DNA of 12,151 bases from positions 1-12,151 of the forward strand of contig LNEX01000508.1 in NCBI GenBank assembly GCA_001464165.1. Direction: 5' to 3'. Below the pieces are notes generated by a model that made no database searches, was not told where the DNA came from, and was given only the letters and a program-made list of their open reading frames with translations. Made by a program: the position numbers and the translations under genes. Each line of letters opens with the position of its first letter. The first letter of the stretch is position 1. This document shows, piece by piece, positions 1 through 6,853 of this stretch. Origin of the DNA: a bacterium Ga0077546 (GTDB lineage: Bacteria > Cyanobacteriota > Vampirovibrionia > Obscuribacterales > Obscuribacteraceae).

Positions 1-1192
1 TGCTGTGCTCGTCTTTGGTGTACGAGAGCAGCTGACCCTCATCACCGTCGGCTGGAGTCATGGCGTCCTGCTTGGACAGGCCCAGGAACACCTGCAACCA
101 AGCACCGAAGCTCGACTGCGAATAGGCCTGACCGTAGAGACCCCAGTCTTTGGCATACTCGCGAATCAGATCGCTGGAAACCACGCGGTCGACCCACTTG
201 ATCTCAGGCGCCCCTTGCTCGTGAACGGAGAGCTTGGGCTCGGCCGTAGCGACGTCGATGAGCAGAACCTTCGAAATCTTGCTGCCGACGATGTCGCCGA
301 AAGCAGGGGTGATGTAGGTGATGCTCCAATGCGGCTGGAATTCATCATCGACTTCGAAGGTGGCGTTGGCCAGTTCACCCTTGTCGTAGCCGGCCATGTA
401 GGCGAAGCGCGACAGGTTCATGCCCCAGGGCATGTCTTCGTACAGGGTGATCTTGAAGCCGTCACGCAGCTGCGGATGGGCTTCTTTGTCTTCAGCGTCG
501 ACCAGCACATAGCCGGGGCTTTCCGTGCGGCCGCCGAAGAGCGGTGTCCAGAAAGTGTCGTTGCTGTTGGTGGGAACAAGAGGAGCCGCGTAGTAGCGGT
601 GACCCTTGATCGCCTGCAGCGTCAGCTTGCCGATGGTGTAGCGAGTGCTGTAGTTGCCCTTGCTGGAGAGCACGGTGCGCGCCTTGAGTTCGGCCATCTT
701 CGGCGTCACCTGCACGAGATGCTGCTCGTCGGTGGGCGGGATGATGTCGGTGTCTTTGGCGATGGTGATGTTGGGCAGGTCGGCGAAGCGCTTGGCGTTG
801 TCCGGGCCGATGCTGTTGAAGCTGATCTGCACCAGGGGAACGATGAAGAGAACCAGCACAGCAATTGCCGAACGCCAAATTGCCTTACTCGAACCACCTG
901 AGCTCAACAAACCCACCGGAATGGCGACCAGCAGTGCCACCAGCAGCGGCGAGAAGTAGCCGAAAAAGCTACCGGTGAAGGTGGGCTGGAAGTAGTAGAG
1001 GTTGACACGCTGCAGCAGCAAGTCGATGACGAAGGTGATGAGCGCTGCCGTGATGGCAATGCTGCGGCTGGAGATTTCCTTGCCGTTGCGACTGGAGGTC
1101 GATTGCGCAGTGCTGCCGAGCCAGAAGGCGAAGGCGGCGGACAGCGCAGCGAATAGCAAGGCCGTTGGCCAGAAATGCAGATCGAATAGCAT
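1..1192 (-). CDS. Large membrane-anchored protein, 5' part (runs off the left edge)
   Basis: An open frame of 397 codons starts at the ATG at 1192 and continues without a stop past the window edge, so the C-terminus is missing. The start has a good Shine-Dalgarno, GAGGAA (plus-strand 1202-1207), 9 nt upstream. The N-terminal ~120 residues hold about four hydrophobic stretches: residues 5-24, about 46-60, 78-96 (SPLLVALLVAIPVGLL) and 105-122 (SAIAVLVLFIVPLVQI). A long polar, probably extracytoplasmic domain follows, with a GYVLVDAED stretch and an IKWVDRVV motif before a D-W-G. From memory this outline resembles large uncharacterised membrane proteins of Firmicutes that carry a similar P/K-W-V-D-R motif; that is a weak recollection. 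Codons are strongly C/G-ending, unlike most of the window, suggesting high expression or separate ancestry. Function unknown. Open frames on the plus strand here are shadows. Confidence 0.85.
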   Translation of the reverse strand, partial: MLFDLHFWPTALLFAALSAAFAFWLGSTAQSTSSRNGKEISSRSIAITAALITFVIDLLLQRVNLYYFQPTFTGSFFGYFSPLLVALLVAIPVGLLSSGGSSKAIWRSAIAVLVLFIVPLVQISFNSIGPDNAKRFADLPNITIAKDTDIIPPTDEQHLVQVTPKMAELKARTVLSSKGNYSTRYTIGKLTLQAIKGHRYYAAPLVPTNSNDTFWTPLFGGRTESPGYVLVDAEDKEAHPQLRDGFKITLYEDMPWGMNLSRFAYMAGYDKGELANATFEVDDEFQPHWSITYITPAFGDIVGSKISKVLLIDVATAEPKLSVHEQGAPEIKWVDRVVSSDLIREYAKDWGLYGQAYSQSSFGAWLQVFLGLSKQDAMTPADGDEGQLLSYTKDEHS

Positions 1193-1334
1193 GTTTATGA
1201 GTTCCTCTTTCAGGTTGATTGACTAAAAGGCTGCGTGCGACGCGAATGCAACGAACAGCCAGAACTCCATGTCCCAATCCAAACTCAAGCGCGACAAAAC
1301 ACCTTAGGCTTCCAGCGCACAACAAAAGTTGCGT

Positions 1335-1352
1335 CAATTGAAGATTCAATTG
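1335..1352. promoter_or_regulatory. 18-bp palindrome, possible operator
   Basis: CAATTGAA and TTCAATTG form a perfect 8-bp inverted repeat around a 2-bp GA centre. A loop of 2 is too tight for a good RNA hairpin, so a dimeric DNA-binding protein is the likelier use. It lies about 143 bp upstream of the leftward membrane-protein start and about 250 bp upstream of the protease start. The binding protein is unknown. Confidence 0.35.
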
Positions 1353-1489
1353 CTGATGCTGATTAGTTAGGTGTCTTGAAGTACTCGAATATTGAAAAAG
1401 GGAGAAGGATACCCTTGACTACCAAGGTAAAGACTTACAGAGCAAGGGCTAATAAGAGAGATAACCTTAATTACGCCCGCGTAGAAAAA

Positions 1490-1514
1490 TTAGCGCTAGC
1501 TCATCTAGCGCTAA
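1490..1514 (-). terminator. Perfect 10-bp hairpin with T-tract on the minus strand
   Basis: TTAGCGCTAG and CTAGCGCTAA pair perfectly over a 5-nt loop. Read on the minus strand, the stem is followed at once by five T (plus-strand AAAAA at 1485-1489), the form of an intrinsic terminator. No minus-strand gene lies just upstream of it, so it would only stop antisense or leftward readthrough. Alternatives are a binding site or a mobile palindrome. Each arm is itself rich in the GCGC and CTAG self-complementary words. Confidence 0.45.
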
Positions 1515-1559
1515 CCAAAAAACAAGAGCTTAAATTCCAAATTTGACGTATTTTCCCGA

Positions 1560-1587
1560 TTGACCACAGTCAGTCGTTCAGAATAAT
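1560..1587 (+). promoter_or_regulatory. Sigma70-like promoter for the protease gene
   Basis: TTGACC (1560-1565) and AATAAT (1582-1587) are separated by 16 bp. A start of transcription near 1594 would leave a very short leader, putting the Shine-Dalgarno at the extreme 5' end of the message. This is by eye only; the short leader lowers confidence. Confidence 0.4.
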
Positions 1588-1604
1588 GGTGACAGAGGTG
1601 AAAT

Positions 1605-2363
1605 ATGTCAGAAAGAGAAACACTAACCAAGCCAGAATTGGCAAGAAAAGAGAATGGTGCCACTGACTTGGCAACATCTTCACCATTTGATGCCAAAGCC
1701 CTCTTTGATCAACATCAAAAAAGTATTGTTCGCGTCAGCGAAAAAATATCATTTATGGGCAACACTCTAGACAACACAGTAGGCTCAGGCTTCGCTATAG
1801 ACTTTCTGCCAGGAATTGCCACTGATGGTAGCAAAAACAGCGAAAAAGATGCCTGTCGTTATGCCACCGATAACCACGTGGTAGCCCATACCTCGAAAGA
1901 TGCCACAGTTGAATTAGGTAACGGCAATAAGTATCCATTCACTGTGGAATTGAGAGATGAGGCAAACGACCTTGCCATAGTGCGAGTAGAGAAAGTCAAG
2001 AAAGACGACTGCCATCCACTAGAAATTACAGACCAAGAGAAGCCCATGCAAAAAGACGACCCTGTGGTGAAAATGGGAGCCCGCAACGGTTCGCCCGGCT
2101 TCACCGAAGGTACGGTCGAAACGTACTTCACCAGAGAAGAAGCTCATGGTCTCGCACTTTTACCTGGTGAGGACAAAAAACGCTCAATGCTTTCAGTGTT
2201 AACCAAGTCAAATCTCAGTCAGGGCGGCGACTCAGGCGGCCCCATGCTTGATGCAACAGGTAAAACCATTGCGGTTATGGACGCTGAAGGTCCACATGTT
2301 ATGGCAGGCACCCCTGCTCACCTGTTGCTCAAACACTTGCAAAAATTGAAAGCAACCGACTAG
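1605..2363 (+). CDS. Trypsin-like (HtrA/S1-type) serine protease, no signal peptide
   Basis: A 252-aa chymotrypsin-fold serine endopeptidase. The catalytic triad is visible: His91 in TDNHVV, Asp122 in NDLAIV and Ser210 in GGDSGGP, with the oxyanion-hole GSGF at 60-63 near the start of the fold. The spacing fits an HtrA-like protease domain, but the usual C-terminal PDZ domain is absent; the protein ends about 40 residues after the catalytic serine region. The N-terminus is hydrophilic (MSERETLTKP...), with neither signal peptide nor membrane anchor, so it is predicted cytoplasmic, unlike typical HtrA/Deg proteins. The start is fixed by an in-frame TGA at 1599-1601 and an AGAGGTG Shine-Dalgarno just upstream. 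The next gene follows after 34 bp in the same direction. The family is confident; the substrate is unknown. Confidence 0.88.
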   Translation: MSERETLTKPELARKENGATDLATSSPFDAKALFDQHQKSIVRVSEKISFMGNTLDNTVGSGFAIDFLPGIATDGSKNSEKDACRYATDNHVVAHTSKDATVELGNGNKYPFTVELRDEANDLAIVRVEKVKKDDCHPLEITDQEKPMQKDDPVVKMGARNGSPGFTEGTVETYFTREEAHGLALLPGEDKKRSMLSVLTKSNLSQGGDSGGPMLDATGKTIAVMDAEGPHVMAGTPAHLLLKHLQKLKATD

Positions 2364-2397
2364 TAATATTTCTTGCCCATACCGGGAATTATGTGGC

Positions 2398-3162
2398 ATG
2401 AAGTCCCATAATCCAAAAGCAATTGCCGACAAATTTTATGGTGACCCTTTCTCTCGAAAAATTAGAGAGGGTAAACGTTGCTGTCTATTTGGTCCATCGA
2501 TATTCAAGAGCGGATATGGCGGCGCCATACTGCTGATAGACAAGGAATCTCTAGCTAGATATGAAATCTATTCGGGCATGATGCGCTATGGCGACTTGCC
2601 ATTTCTCGACTATGAAAACCAGCTTGGATTGTTCAGTTGGCCAAGCGGGGGTGGAGCCCCAATTGCAGACGAAGAAAAAATTCTTCAAAAACAAATTGTC
2701 GAGCATAAACAATCAGATCAAAATTCAAAGGACGACGTTGCGCAACCGCTAGAAGCACAATGGCAAGCAGAAAATGACAGAAGTGGCGAGCACTTAGAGG
2801 CGGAACAATTTCTTTTTGACGCCGCTGAAGCAGAAGATGCAAACAATCTGAAGCTAGCCGAAGGTTTATATAGAAAAGCCATCGCGTGCCTAGTCAGAGA
2901 TGAGCCCAGTGTAACTCGCGACAGTTTTCTCATGCTGGCCTATTCGGCGCTAGGACATTTGCTCGCAGGACAAAAACAATTTCTTGAGGCCACGAAAGCG
3001 CTTACCAGCTCTGTAGATTTCTTTCAGTCAAGCAATTACAAACAAGAACTATTACTCACCGGCACAGTCTGCGTTCAAATACTAGCTGAATGTCTCACCG
3101 CGCTGGGCCGCACCGATGAACTAGCAGCCCTAGCGGAAGTGCTAGAGCAGGCAAAAGAATAG
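2398..3162 (+). CDS. TPR-repeat protein, probable partner of the protease
   Basis: A 254-aa soluble protein. Residues 1-90 form a compact domain I do not recognise (CCLFGPS at 28-34, GYGGAILLID at 39-48). Residues ~90-135 are a charged linker rich in Glu, Gln, Lys and Asp. Residues ~135-250 carry about three TPR-like helical hairpins: AEQFLFDAAEAEDANNLKLAEGLYRKAI... style, then ALGHLLAGQKQFLEATKAL, then ILAECLTALGRTDELAALA. TPRs mediate protein-protein contact, so a scaffold or regulator of the upstream protease is a natural guess (inference from the 34-bp gap and same strand). The Shine-Dalgarno is weak (GGGA about 10 nt upstream); the nearby ATG at 2391 is out of frame. No signal peptide is seen. 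Confidence 0.8.
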   Translation: MKSHNPKAIADKFYGDPFSRKIREGKRCCLFGPSIFKSGYGGAILLIDKESLARYEIYSGMMRYGDLPFLDYENQLGLFSWPSGGGAPIADEEKILQKQIVEHKQSDQNSKDDVAQPLEAQWQAENDRSGEHLEAEQFLFDAAEAEDANNLKLAEGLYRKAIACLVRDEPSVTRDSFLMLAYSALGHLLAGQKQFLEATKALTSSVDFFQSSNYKQELLLTGTVCVQILAECLTALGRTDELAALAEVLEQAKE

Positions 3163-3322
3163 AGATGCCCGAATAGATGCAAGCCCCCAGCCAGTTTTGC
3201 ACCATAGTGAGCAACCAATGCTCTACGCCAATTAGTGCTCTAAAGCCAACTATTTTCTCTTGCCAGAGCAAGAGTAGACCAGTCTACTATATCCAGCAAA
3301 AAGAAGAAATTTGCAAAGGACC

Positions 3323-3352
3323 AGGGACGACAGCACAATTGCCGCCGTCCCT
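3323..3352 (-). terminator. Possible terminator hairpin after the 66-aa gene
   Basis: On the minus strand AGGGACGGC and GTCGTCCCT form a 9-bp stem with one G-U pair over a 12-nt loop, 19 bp past the stop of the 66-aa gene. The following minus-strand sequence is only loosely T-rich, so termination is plausible but not strong. On the plus strand the same stem has an A-C mismatch and no T-tract. The 3163-3370 gap otherwise holds a 7-bp inverted repeat at 3273-3288 (AGTAGAC/GTCTACT, 2-nt loop) and no convincing gene. Confidence 0.4.
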
Positions 3353-3370
3353 AACTCAGAGTCTGATGGC

Positions 3371-3571
3371 CTAGAAAATAACAGGTTGCCAGGCCAGGCC
3401 AGCTGCGCTCAATTGCACAGATCGGGGGATGCCGAGGCGCTTTTGGACGCGACGATTGGGGGTAATGTTGACCGACTGGCCCGCGGCGATAAGGTTGCGC
3501 TCATGGGGAGTAACCTGGCAAAGATAAGTCTTGCCATTGATGCTCTGTTCAACGATCTTCATGTTAGTCAT
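3371..3571 (-). CDS. Small hypothetical protein, 66 aa
   Basis: The best evidence that this is a real gene is its ribosome binding site: AGGAGA (plus-strand 3578-3583) sits exactly 6 nt before the ATG, the best-spaced in this half of the window. The product begins MTNMKIVEQSINGKTYLCQV and has a basic middle (NRRVQKRLGIPRSV, about residues 38-51). It has no signal peptide or membrane segment and a single cysteine. I do not recognise the family; the size and charge would suit a small nucleic-acid-binding or regulatory protein, but nothing proves it. It converges on the TPR gene and stands alone on its strand, 329 bp beyond the receptor gene's end, so it is probably separately transcribed. Confidence 0.6.
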   Translation of the reverse strand: MTNMKIVEQSINGKTYLCQVTPHERNLIAAGQSVNITPNRRVQKRLGIPRSVQLSAAGLAWQPVIF

Positions 3572-3594
3572 GTCAGTTCTCCTATTTAGATTGA

Positions 3595-3896
3595 TTGAAA
3601 CACGTTGTTCTTCACTTCAGCACGGCTGAGGAAAAGAATGAGTTAGAGGCTAGATTGAAGAAGTGTTGGGAGTTGGGACTTCCAAAAAAAGGACAAGTGA
3701 TTACGGGTGATGCCTATACCTTGAGCAAAACACTGTAGCCAATCAAAGCACTAGTTACGGCCTGCCCGGTGATACTACGAAAGACTTGACGGTGGCGCGG
3801 GCAAGCGCTGGTGTAACTAGCTACAACTGGTTGCTTAAACAGAGGAAAAAGTGGTTGGCTCCACAGCGACTCTCATTAACAAAAAAATGTTTCTAA
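3595..3896 (+). pseudogene. Possible frameshifted gene remnant
   Basis: Two plus-strand open stretches in different frames overlap. The first (3595-3738, TTG start possible, stop TAG) reads protein-like from about STAEEKNELEARLKKCWELG to GQVITGDAY. The second (3711-3896, stop TAA) reads LYLEQNTVANQSTSYGLPGD and then TVARASAGVTSYNWLLKQRKKW. Joining them needs a one-base deletion between about 3711 and 3735, giving one continuous ~95-residue C-terminal fragment. Neither half has a Shine-Dalgarno or a recognisable family. It could be a decayed gene or a chance open frame. The same region must also carry the promoter of the 66-aa minus gene. Confidence 0.3.
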
Positions 3897-3900
3897 TTAC

Positions 3901-6801
3901 TTAGATAGTACTGCCCTTAGACGGTCGGCTTGTCAGCTTACTGTTGTCTCTACCGACAGTCCAAGAACACCCCGCGAGAACACGGCAAGGCAGAGTATAC
4001 CTAGTGCCCTGGAAGGGGCTACCGGCATTGGCTAGCAAACGTTGATTCAGAGCATTCTCTACTCGTACATCAACTGATGCCGGAAGATAGGCATATTTTT
4101 TGTGGATTCTTTCCGGAATCTGCCACCCCCCACTAATTCCCAGCATGGTTAAAGTAGGCGTGCGCCCACTGTGCTGACCAAAGAGGGCTTTATCAATACT
4201 GTTTTGCAAACCGGTCAAAACCTGCACATCACCCAAAACCCACCAGTTAGATCGGCCGCGATAACCAAGACCAAGAGTAGATTGATAGCGTCTATCATGA
4301 TCAGGATACTTGGCCAATGGTGCTTCAGGGTAATCATAGAAACCACCGCTTACACCATGAGTGCCTCGCAAATAGGCAACTTGCACAGTGTTAGAGAGAA
4401 AACCATTGAAGCCATAGCCATCTTTGGCTGGCTTGAGATCCATGCGAGTTTCTACACCATAGGCTTCTTGAGCACTGTTTGTCAGACGGTTATAAATTGG
4501 AAGATTGCCAATTACACCAGAGTCGCCGAAGTTACGCAACTTTTTATAGAAAAGATTGGTGCGAGTAACAAAGCGAGGCCCCATCTGAGTTTCTATGCTC
4601 ATGTCTACTAGTTTGCCACGGGTCGGCTGCAGCGGCCGCGGCGTGCCTTGATAGATGCCATTAATAATGGTGCCAGTAATTGGAATAGGATTGAGGAAAT
4701 AATCAACTGGAGTAGGGGTGAAAATATCTGAGTATGAGCCGCGCAAGACTGTATTTTTATTAATAACAAAGGCTAGTCCATAGCGACCACTAGCTTGGGC
4801 CGCTGTAATGCGCTGAGTTTGGAAAGGCTTGATAGAAAACGGCTCCACACCAGGCGTCTGCGCCAGCGTCTCGGCTAAACGCTGAGCGTTGCCGTAGACG
4901 CTATGCTGCACATCTAAGCGCACACCGGCATCTATCGTCAGGCGTTTCCAAAAGCCTTTCTCTGGCTTCCAGCGGTCTTGCAAAAACGCACTCTGCAGAT
5001 ATCTAAAGCCTTTATAGTTGCCTATATTTCCTTGCATCTGCGGGCCAGCCACCTGACCGGTAAAGGGGCTGAGAATGCCACCATAGGGAAAGGGATTGGT
5101 ATTAATAGCATTGGCGCCATCAAGGTCACCGTCTGCCTGCAGTTGAGCCACCTGGCCAAGTGCATCGTTTTGAGCTTGGGCCGCGCCGACATAATCAGCG
5201 TTAAAATAAGTGGCCTGAAAACTAGTCTTCACCGGCCGTACTTCACTCAAGAAGCCAGTTTTAAGATGGTGCGTCTTGAAGGCAGTCTTGGTCAAATCCC
5301 CCTGAGCAGAGAAAATATAGTTGAATCTCTTGGCGTGAGCAGCAATTGAAACTAAAGGCTGATCAGCGTTAAAGTCAGGACTGGGGTCAAAAACGTTGGT
5401 AGATCGGAAAGATTCTGAATAAAAACCATTGAGCAAATGCAAATTGAATTCGTCAAAGAACTTGGCAAATTTATGCTTATAGCTCAACGTGAAATAGTCT
5501 TGGCGATCTTGTTGAAACTGCTTGACACCAAACTGTCTTGATAGATTGGCTGTGGGCACACCCAAGAAACTCTCGTTTATGGCAACAGTCAAACGCAAGG
5601 TATCGCGCGGAGTGAGCAAATATTCCAACCGTGCCAGAACATTGATATCAGCGCCGCGATTATTCGCGAAAACTTTTGTTGGAGGCGCTATACGTAAGGT
5701 CGAACCGCGAAAAGAGCCAGATGAGTCAAAGCGCAAGCGATTGAGCTTGCTGGCAGGGTTCTGACTGAAGGCTCCGCTAGTGTTGTAATAGATGCTTCCG
5801 GCTAAAGGCCCACCAATTTGTTGACCAATGGTGAAATTTGGCTTAGCTAAAATCGGCAAAGTTTTGAGGTGGGCCACTGCCCCTAGTGGCCCACCGCCGT
5901 CTTGTGCCTCATATCCGCCAATATCGATTTTAGCTGACTGCAATGAGCGAGGGCTTACGGGCTGGGTCTGTTGCAGCACACCAGCAGCTTCAGGAATAAC
6001 CACACCATCGACAACGTAGTTGATAGCATTGTGTTCCCCTCTAGTAATGATATTGCCATAGCTATCATTCATCACACCAGGTGTGCTCTCTATCAACTGT
6101 TTAAGATCGTTGCCACTTTTGTATTCTTGGATAAATCTGTGATCAAGATTGGTTTCGCTGCCAATTTTTTCAGGGTGAATCAGTGAGCGTTTGCCCGTCA
6201 CGCGCAAAACGTCAACAGGTTCAATGTCTTCTAAAGCTAGGCTGAGATCTTGCACTTCGCCAGCTGCGAGTTTTACAGCCTGGGTGTGGGAGAGCATCTC
6301 TTTAGCAGATGTTGTGATATGCCAATTACCCGGCTCTATGTTGTTGAAGCGAAAAAGACCGTTGGCGTCTGACTCTGTTTCAAAACGTTTATGCTCATTG
6401 CCGTCTTGAGTAAGCACTATTTGGGCGCCAGCAACAGATAGCTTTCCTTCAGCTGAGAGCACCTTGCCAGAAATCGAGGCTGTATTAACTGACTGCGCAC
6501 TGCCAGCCTTGATAGCGTTATCAACTTTAGCTTGAGCGGCCGCCTCCCGCTTCTCTAATAGGTCTTTGACCGAATCAGACTGGGCAAAGGCTCGCCCGCT
6601 TGTCAGCGCCAAAGAGAGGGCACAGAAAAGGCCGACAACAAGTCTGTTGCTATCTCGATGGCTGGGACCGCCGAGAACAGTGTTTACAAAGCAAAAACTG
6701 TTGCTGCAGGCTCCGCCACCACTATGGTTGGGCCTAGTAATTCCGAAAAACAAGAAACAATACCGCCAATTCAGGAAACGGGAATCATTTCCATTTCTCA
6801 A
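3901..6801 (-). CDS. TonB-dependent outer-membrane receptor with CarboxypepD_reg-like N-terminal domain
   Basis: A TonB-dependent outer-membrane transporter (up to 966 aa) for energised import of an unknown ligand. Order of parts: hydrophobic signal core at residues ~53-67 with an AFA cleavage site near 73; Ala/Lys-rich segment 75-105; carboxypeptidase-regulatory-like beta-sandwich ~107-190 (SGKVLSAEGK...GLFRFNNIEPGNW); TonB-box-like DVLRVTGKR ~197-205; plug ~205-315 (LKQLIESTPGV, IITRGEHNAINYVVDGV); then a ~640-residue beta-barrel with family-typical pieces (SAFLQDRWKP, DAGVRLDV, RYGLAFVINKNTVLRGSYSDIF). The start is uncertain: no ATG or GTG exists in frame before the signal core. TTG 6801 gives a 50-residue extension; TTG 6753 is an alternative. 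Neither has a clear Shine-Dalgarno. The C-terminus runs ~15 polar residues past the last likely strand. Divergent from the mini-TonB gene. Confidence 0.92.
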   Translation of the reverse strand: MRNGNDSRFLNWRYCFLFFGITRPNHSGGGACSNSFCFVNTVLGGPSHRDSNRLVVGLFCALSLALTSGRAFAQSDSVKDLLEKREAAAQAKVDNAIKAGSAQSVNTASISGKVLSAEGKLSVAGAQIVLTQDGNEHKRFETESDANGLFRFNNIEPGNWHITTSAKEMLSHTQAVKLAAGEVQDLSLALEDIEPVDVLRVTGKRSLIHPEKIGSETNLDHRFIQEYKSGNDLKQLIESTPGVMNDSYGNIITRGEHNAINYVVDGVVIPEAAGVLQQTQPVSPRSLQSAKIDIGGYEAQDGGGPLGAVAHLKTLPILAKPNFTIGQQIGGPLAGSIYYNTSGAFSQNPASKLNRLRFDSSGSFRGSTLRIAPPTKVFANNRGADINVLARLEYLLTPRDTLRLTVAINESFLGVPTANLSRQFGVKQFQQDRQDYFTLSYKHKFAKFFDEFNLHLLNGFYSESFRSTNVFDPSPDFNADQPLVSIAAHAKRFNYIFSAQGDLTKTAFKTHHLKTGFLSEVRPVKTSFQATYFNADYVGAAQAQNDALGQVAQLQADGDLDGANAINTNPFPYGGILSPFTGQVAGPQMQGNIGNYKGFRYLQSAFLQDRWKPEKGFWKRLTIDAGVRLDVQHSVYGNAQRLAETLAQTPGVEPFSIKPFQTQRITAAQASGRYGLAFVINKNTVLRGSYSDIFTPTPVDYFLNPIPITGTIINGIYQGTPRPLQPTRGKLVDMSIETQMGPRFVTRTNLFYKKLRNFGDSGVIGNLPIYNRLTNSAQEAYGVETRMDLKPAKDGYGFNGFLSNTVQVAYLRGTHGVSGGFYDYPEAPLAKYPDHDRRYQSTLGLGYRGRSNWWVLGDVQVLTGLQNSIDKALFGQHSGRTPTLTMLGISGGWQIPERIHKKYAYLPASVDVRVENALNQRLLANAGSPFQGTRYTLPCRVLAGCSWTVGRDNSKLTSRPSKGSTI

Positions 6802-6838
6802 ATGTTAGCAGCAATACAGAAAAATGGAAACGGTTTCC
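6774..6838. promoter_or_regulatory. Paired GGAAACGG operator-like sites between receptor and mini-TonB genes
   Basis: GGAAAC-G-GTTTCC (6826-6838) is a perfect 6-bp inverted repeat around one base. A second GGAAACGG lies at 6774-6781 and pairs imperfectly with TTTCC at 6788-6792. The two copies are 52 bp apart, close to five helical turns, as expected for cooperative or looping binding. The downstream site sits just upstream of a TATAAT on the plus strand, and on the minus strand it provides a TTTCCA placed 17 bp before TAACAT. Regulation of both divergent genes by one protein is inference; the shape is reminiscent of LacI-type operators. Confidence 0.45.
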
Positions 6839-6840
6839 GT

Positions 6841-6846
6841 TATAAT
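6841..6846 (+). promoter_or_regulatory. -10 box of the mini-TonB gene, apparently leaderless
   Basis: A perfect TATAAT ends only 7 nt before the ATG at 6854, so transcription would begin at or next to the start codon. No TTGACA-like -35 is found 16-18 bp upstream; the palindrome at 6826-6838 occupies the spacer. An activator-dependent promoter, or one repressed by the palindrome's binder, would explain this. Confidence 0.4.
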
Positions 6847-6853
6847 TTCTATC

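Larger units (their letters stand above)
1193..1604. other. Divergent intergenic region
   Basis: This 412-bp gap separates two divergently transcribed genes (minus start 1192, plus start 1605). It holds the Shine-Dalgarno of the leftward gene, an 18-bp palindrome at 1335-1352, a strong hairpin at 1490-1514 and a sigma70-like promoter at 1560-1587. I see no convincing gene; a 126-codon minus-strand frame crossing into the leftward gene lacks protein-like features. No convincing promoter for the leftward gene was found. Confidence 0.6.

Noticed and set aside
5..901. 298-codon plus-strand open frame
   Set aside because: It is antisense to a clearly coding minus-strand frame with membrane segments, good Shine-Dalgarno and C/G-ending codons; the plus frame uses a GTG start and shows no domain logic. 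It arises from the GC-rich codon bias.
3177..3374. 65-codon plus-strand frame after the TPR gene
   Set aside because: No Shine-Dalgarno, no protein-like pattern, and it runs through the terminator-like stem of the opposite gene.
3684..3710. A-AAA-AAA slippery heptamer in phase, as for programmed -1 frameshifting
   Set aside because: A -1 shift there meets TGA at 3708 within a few codons, so it cannot join the two open stretches; a simple indel is a better explanation.
4171..6409. Several plus-strand frames of 60-150 codons inside the receptor gene
   Set aside because: All are antisense shadows of a frame with clear plug and barrel signatures.
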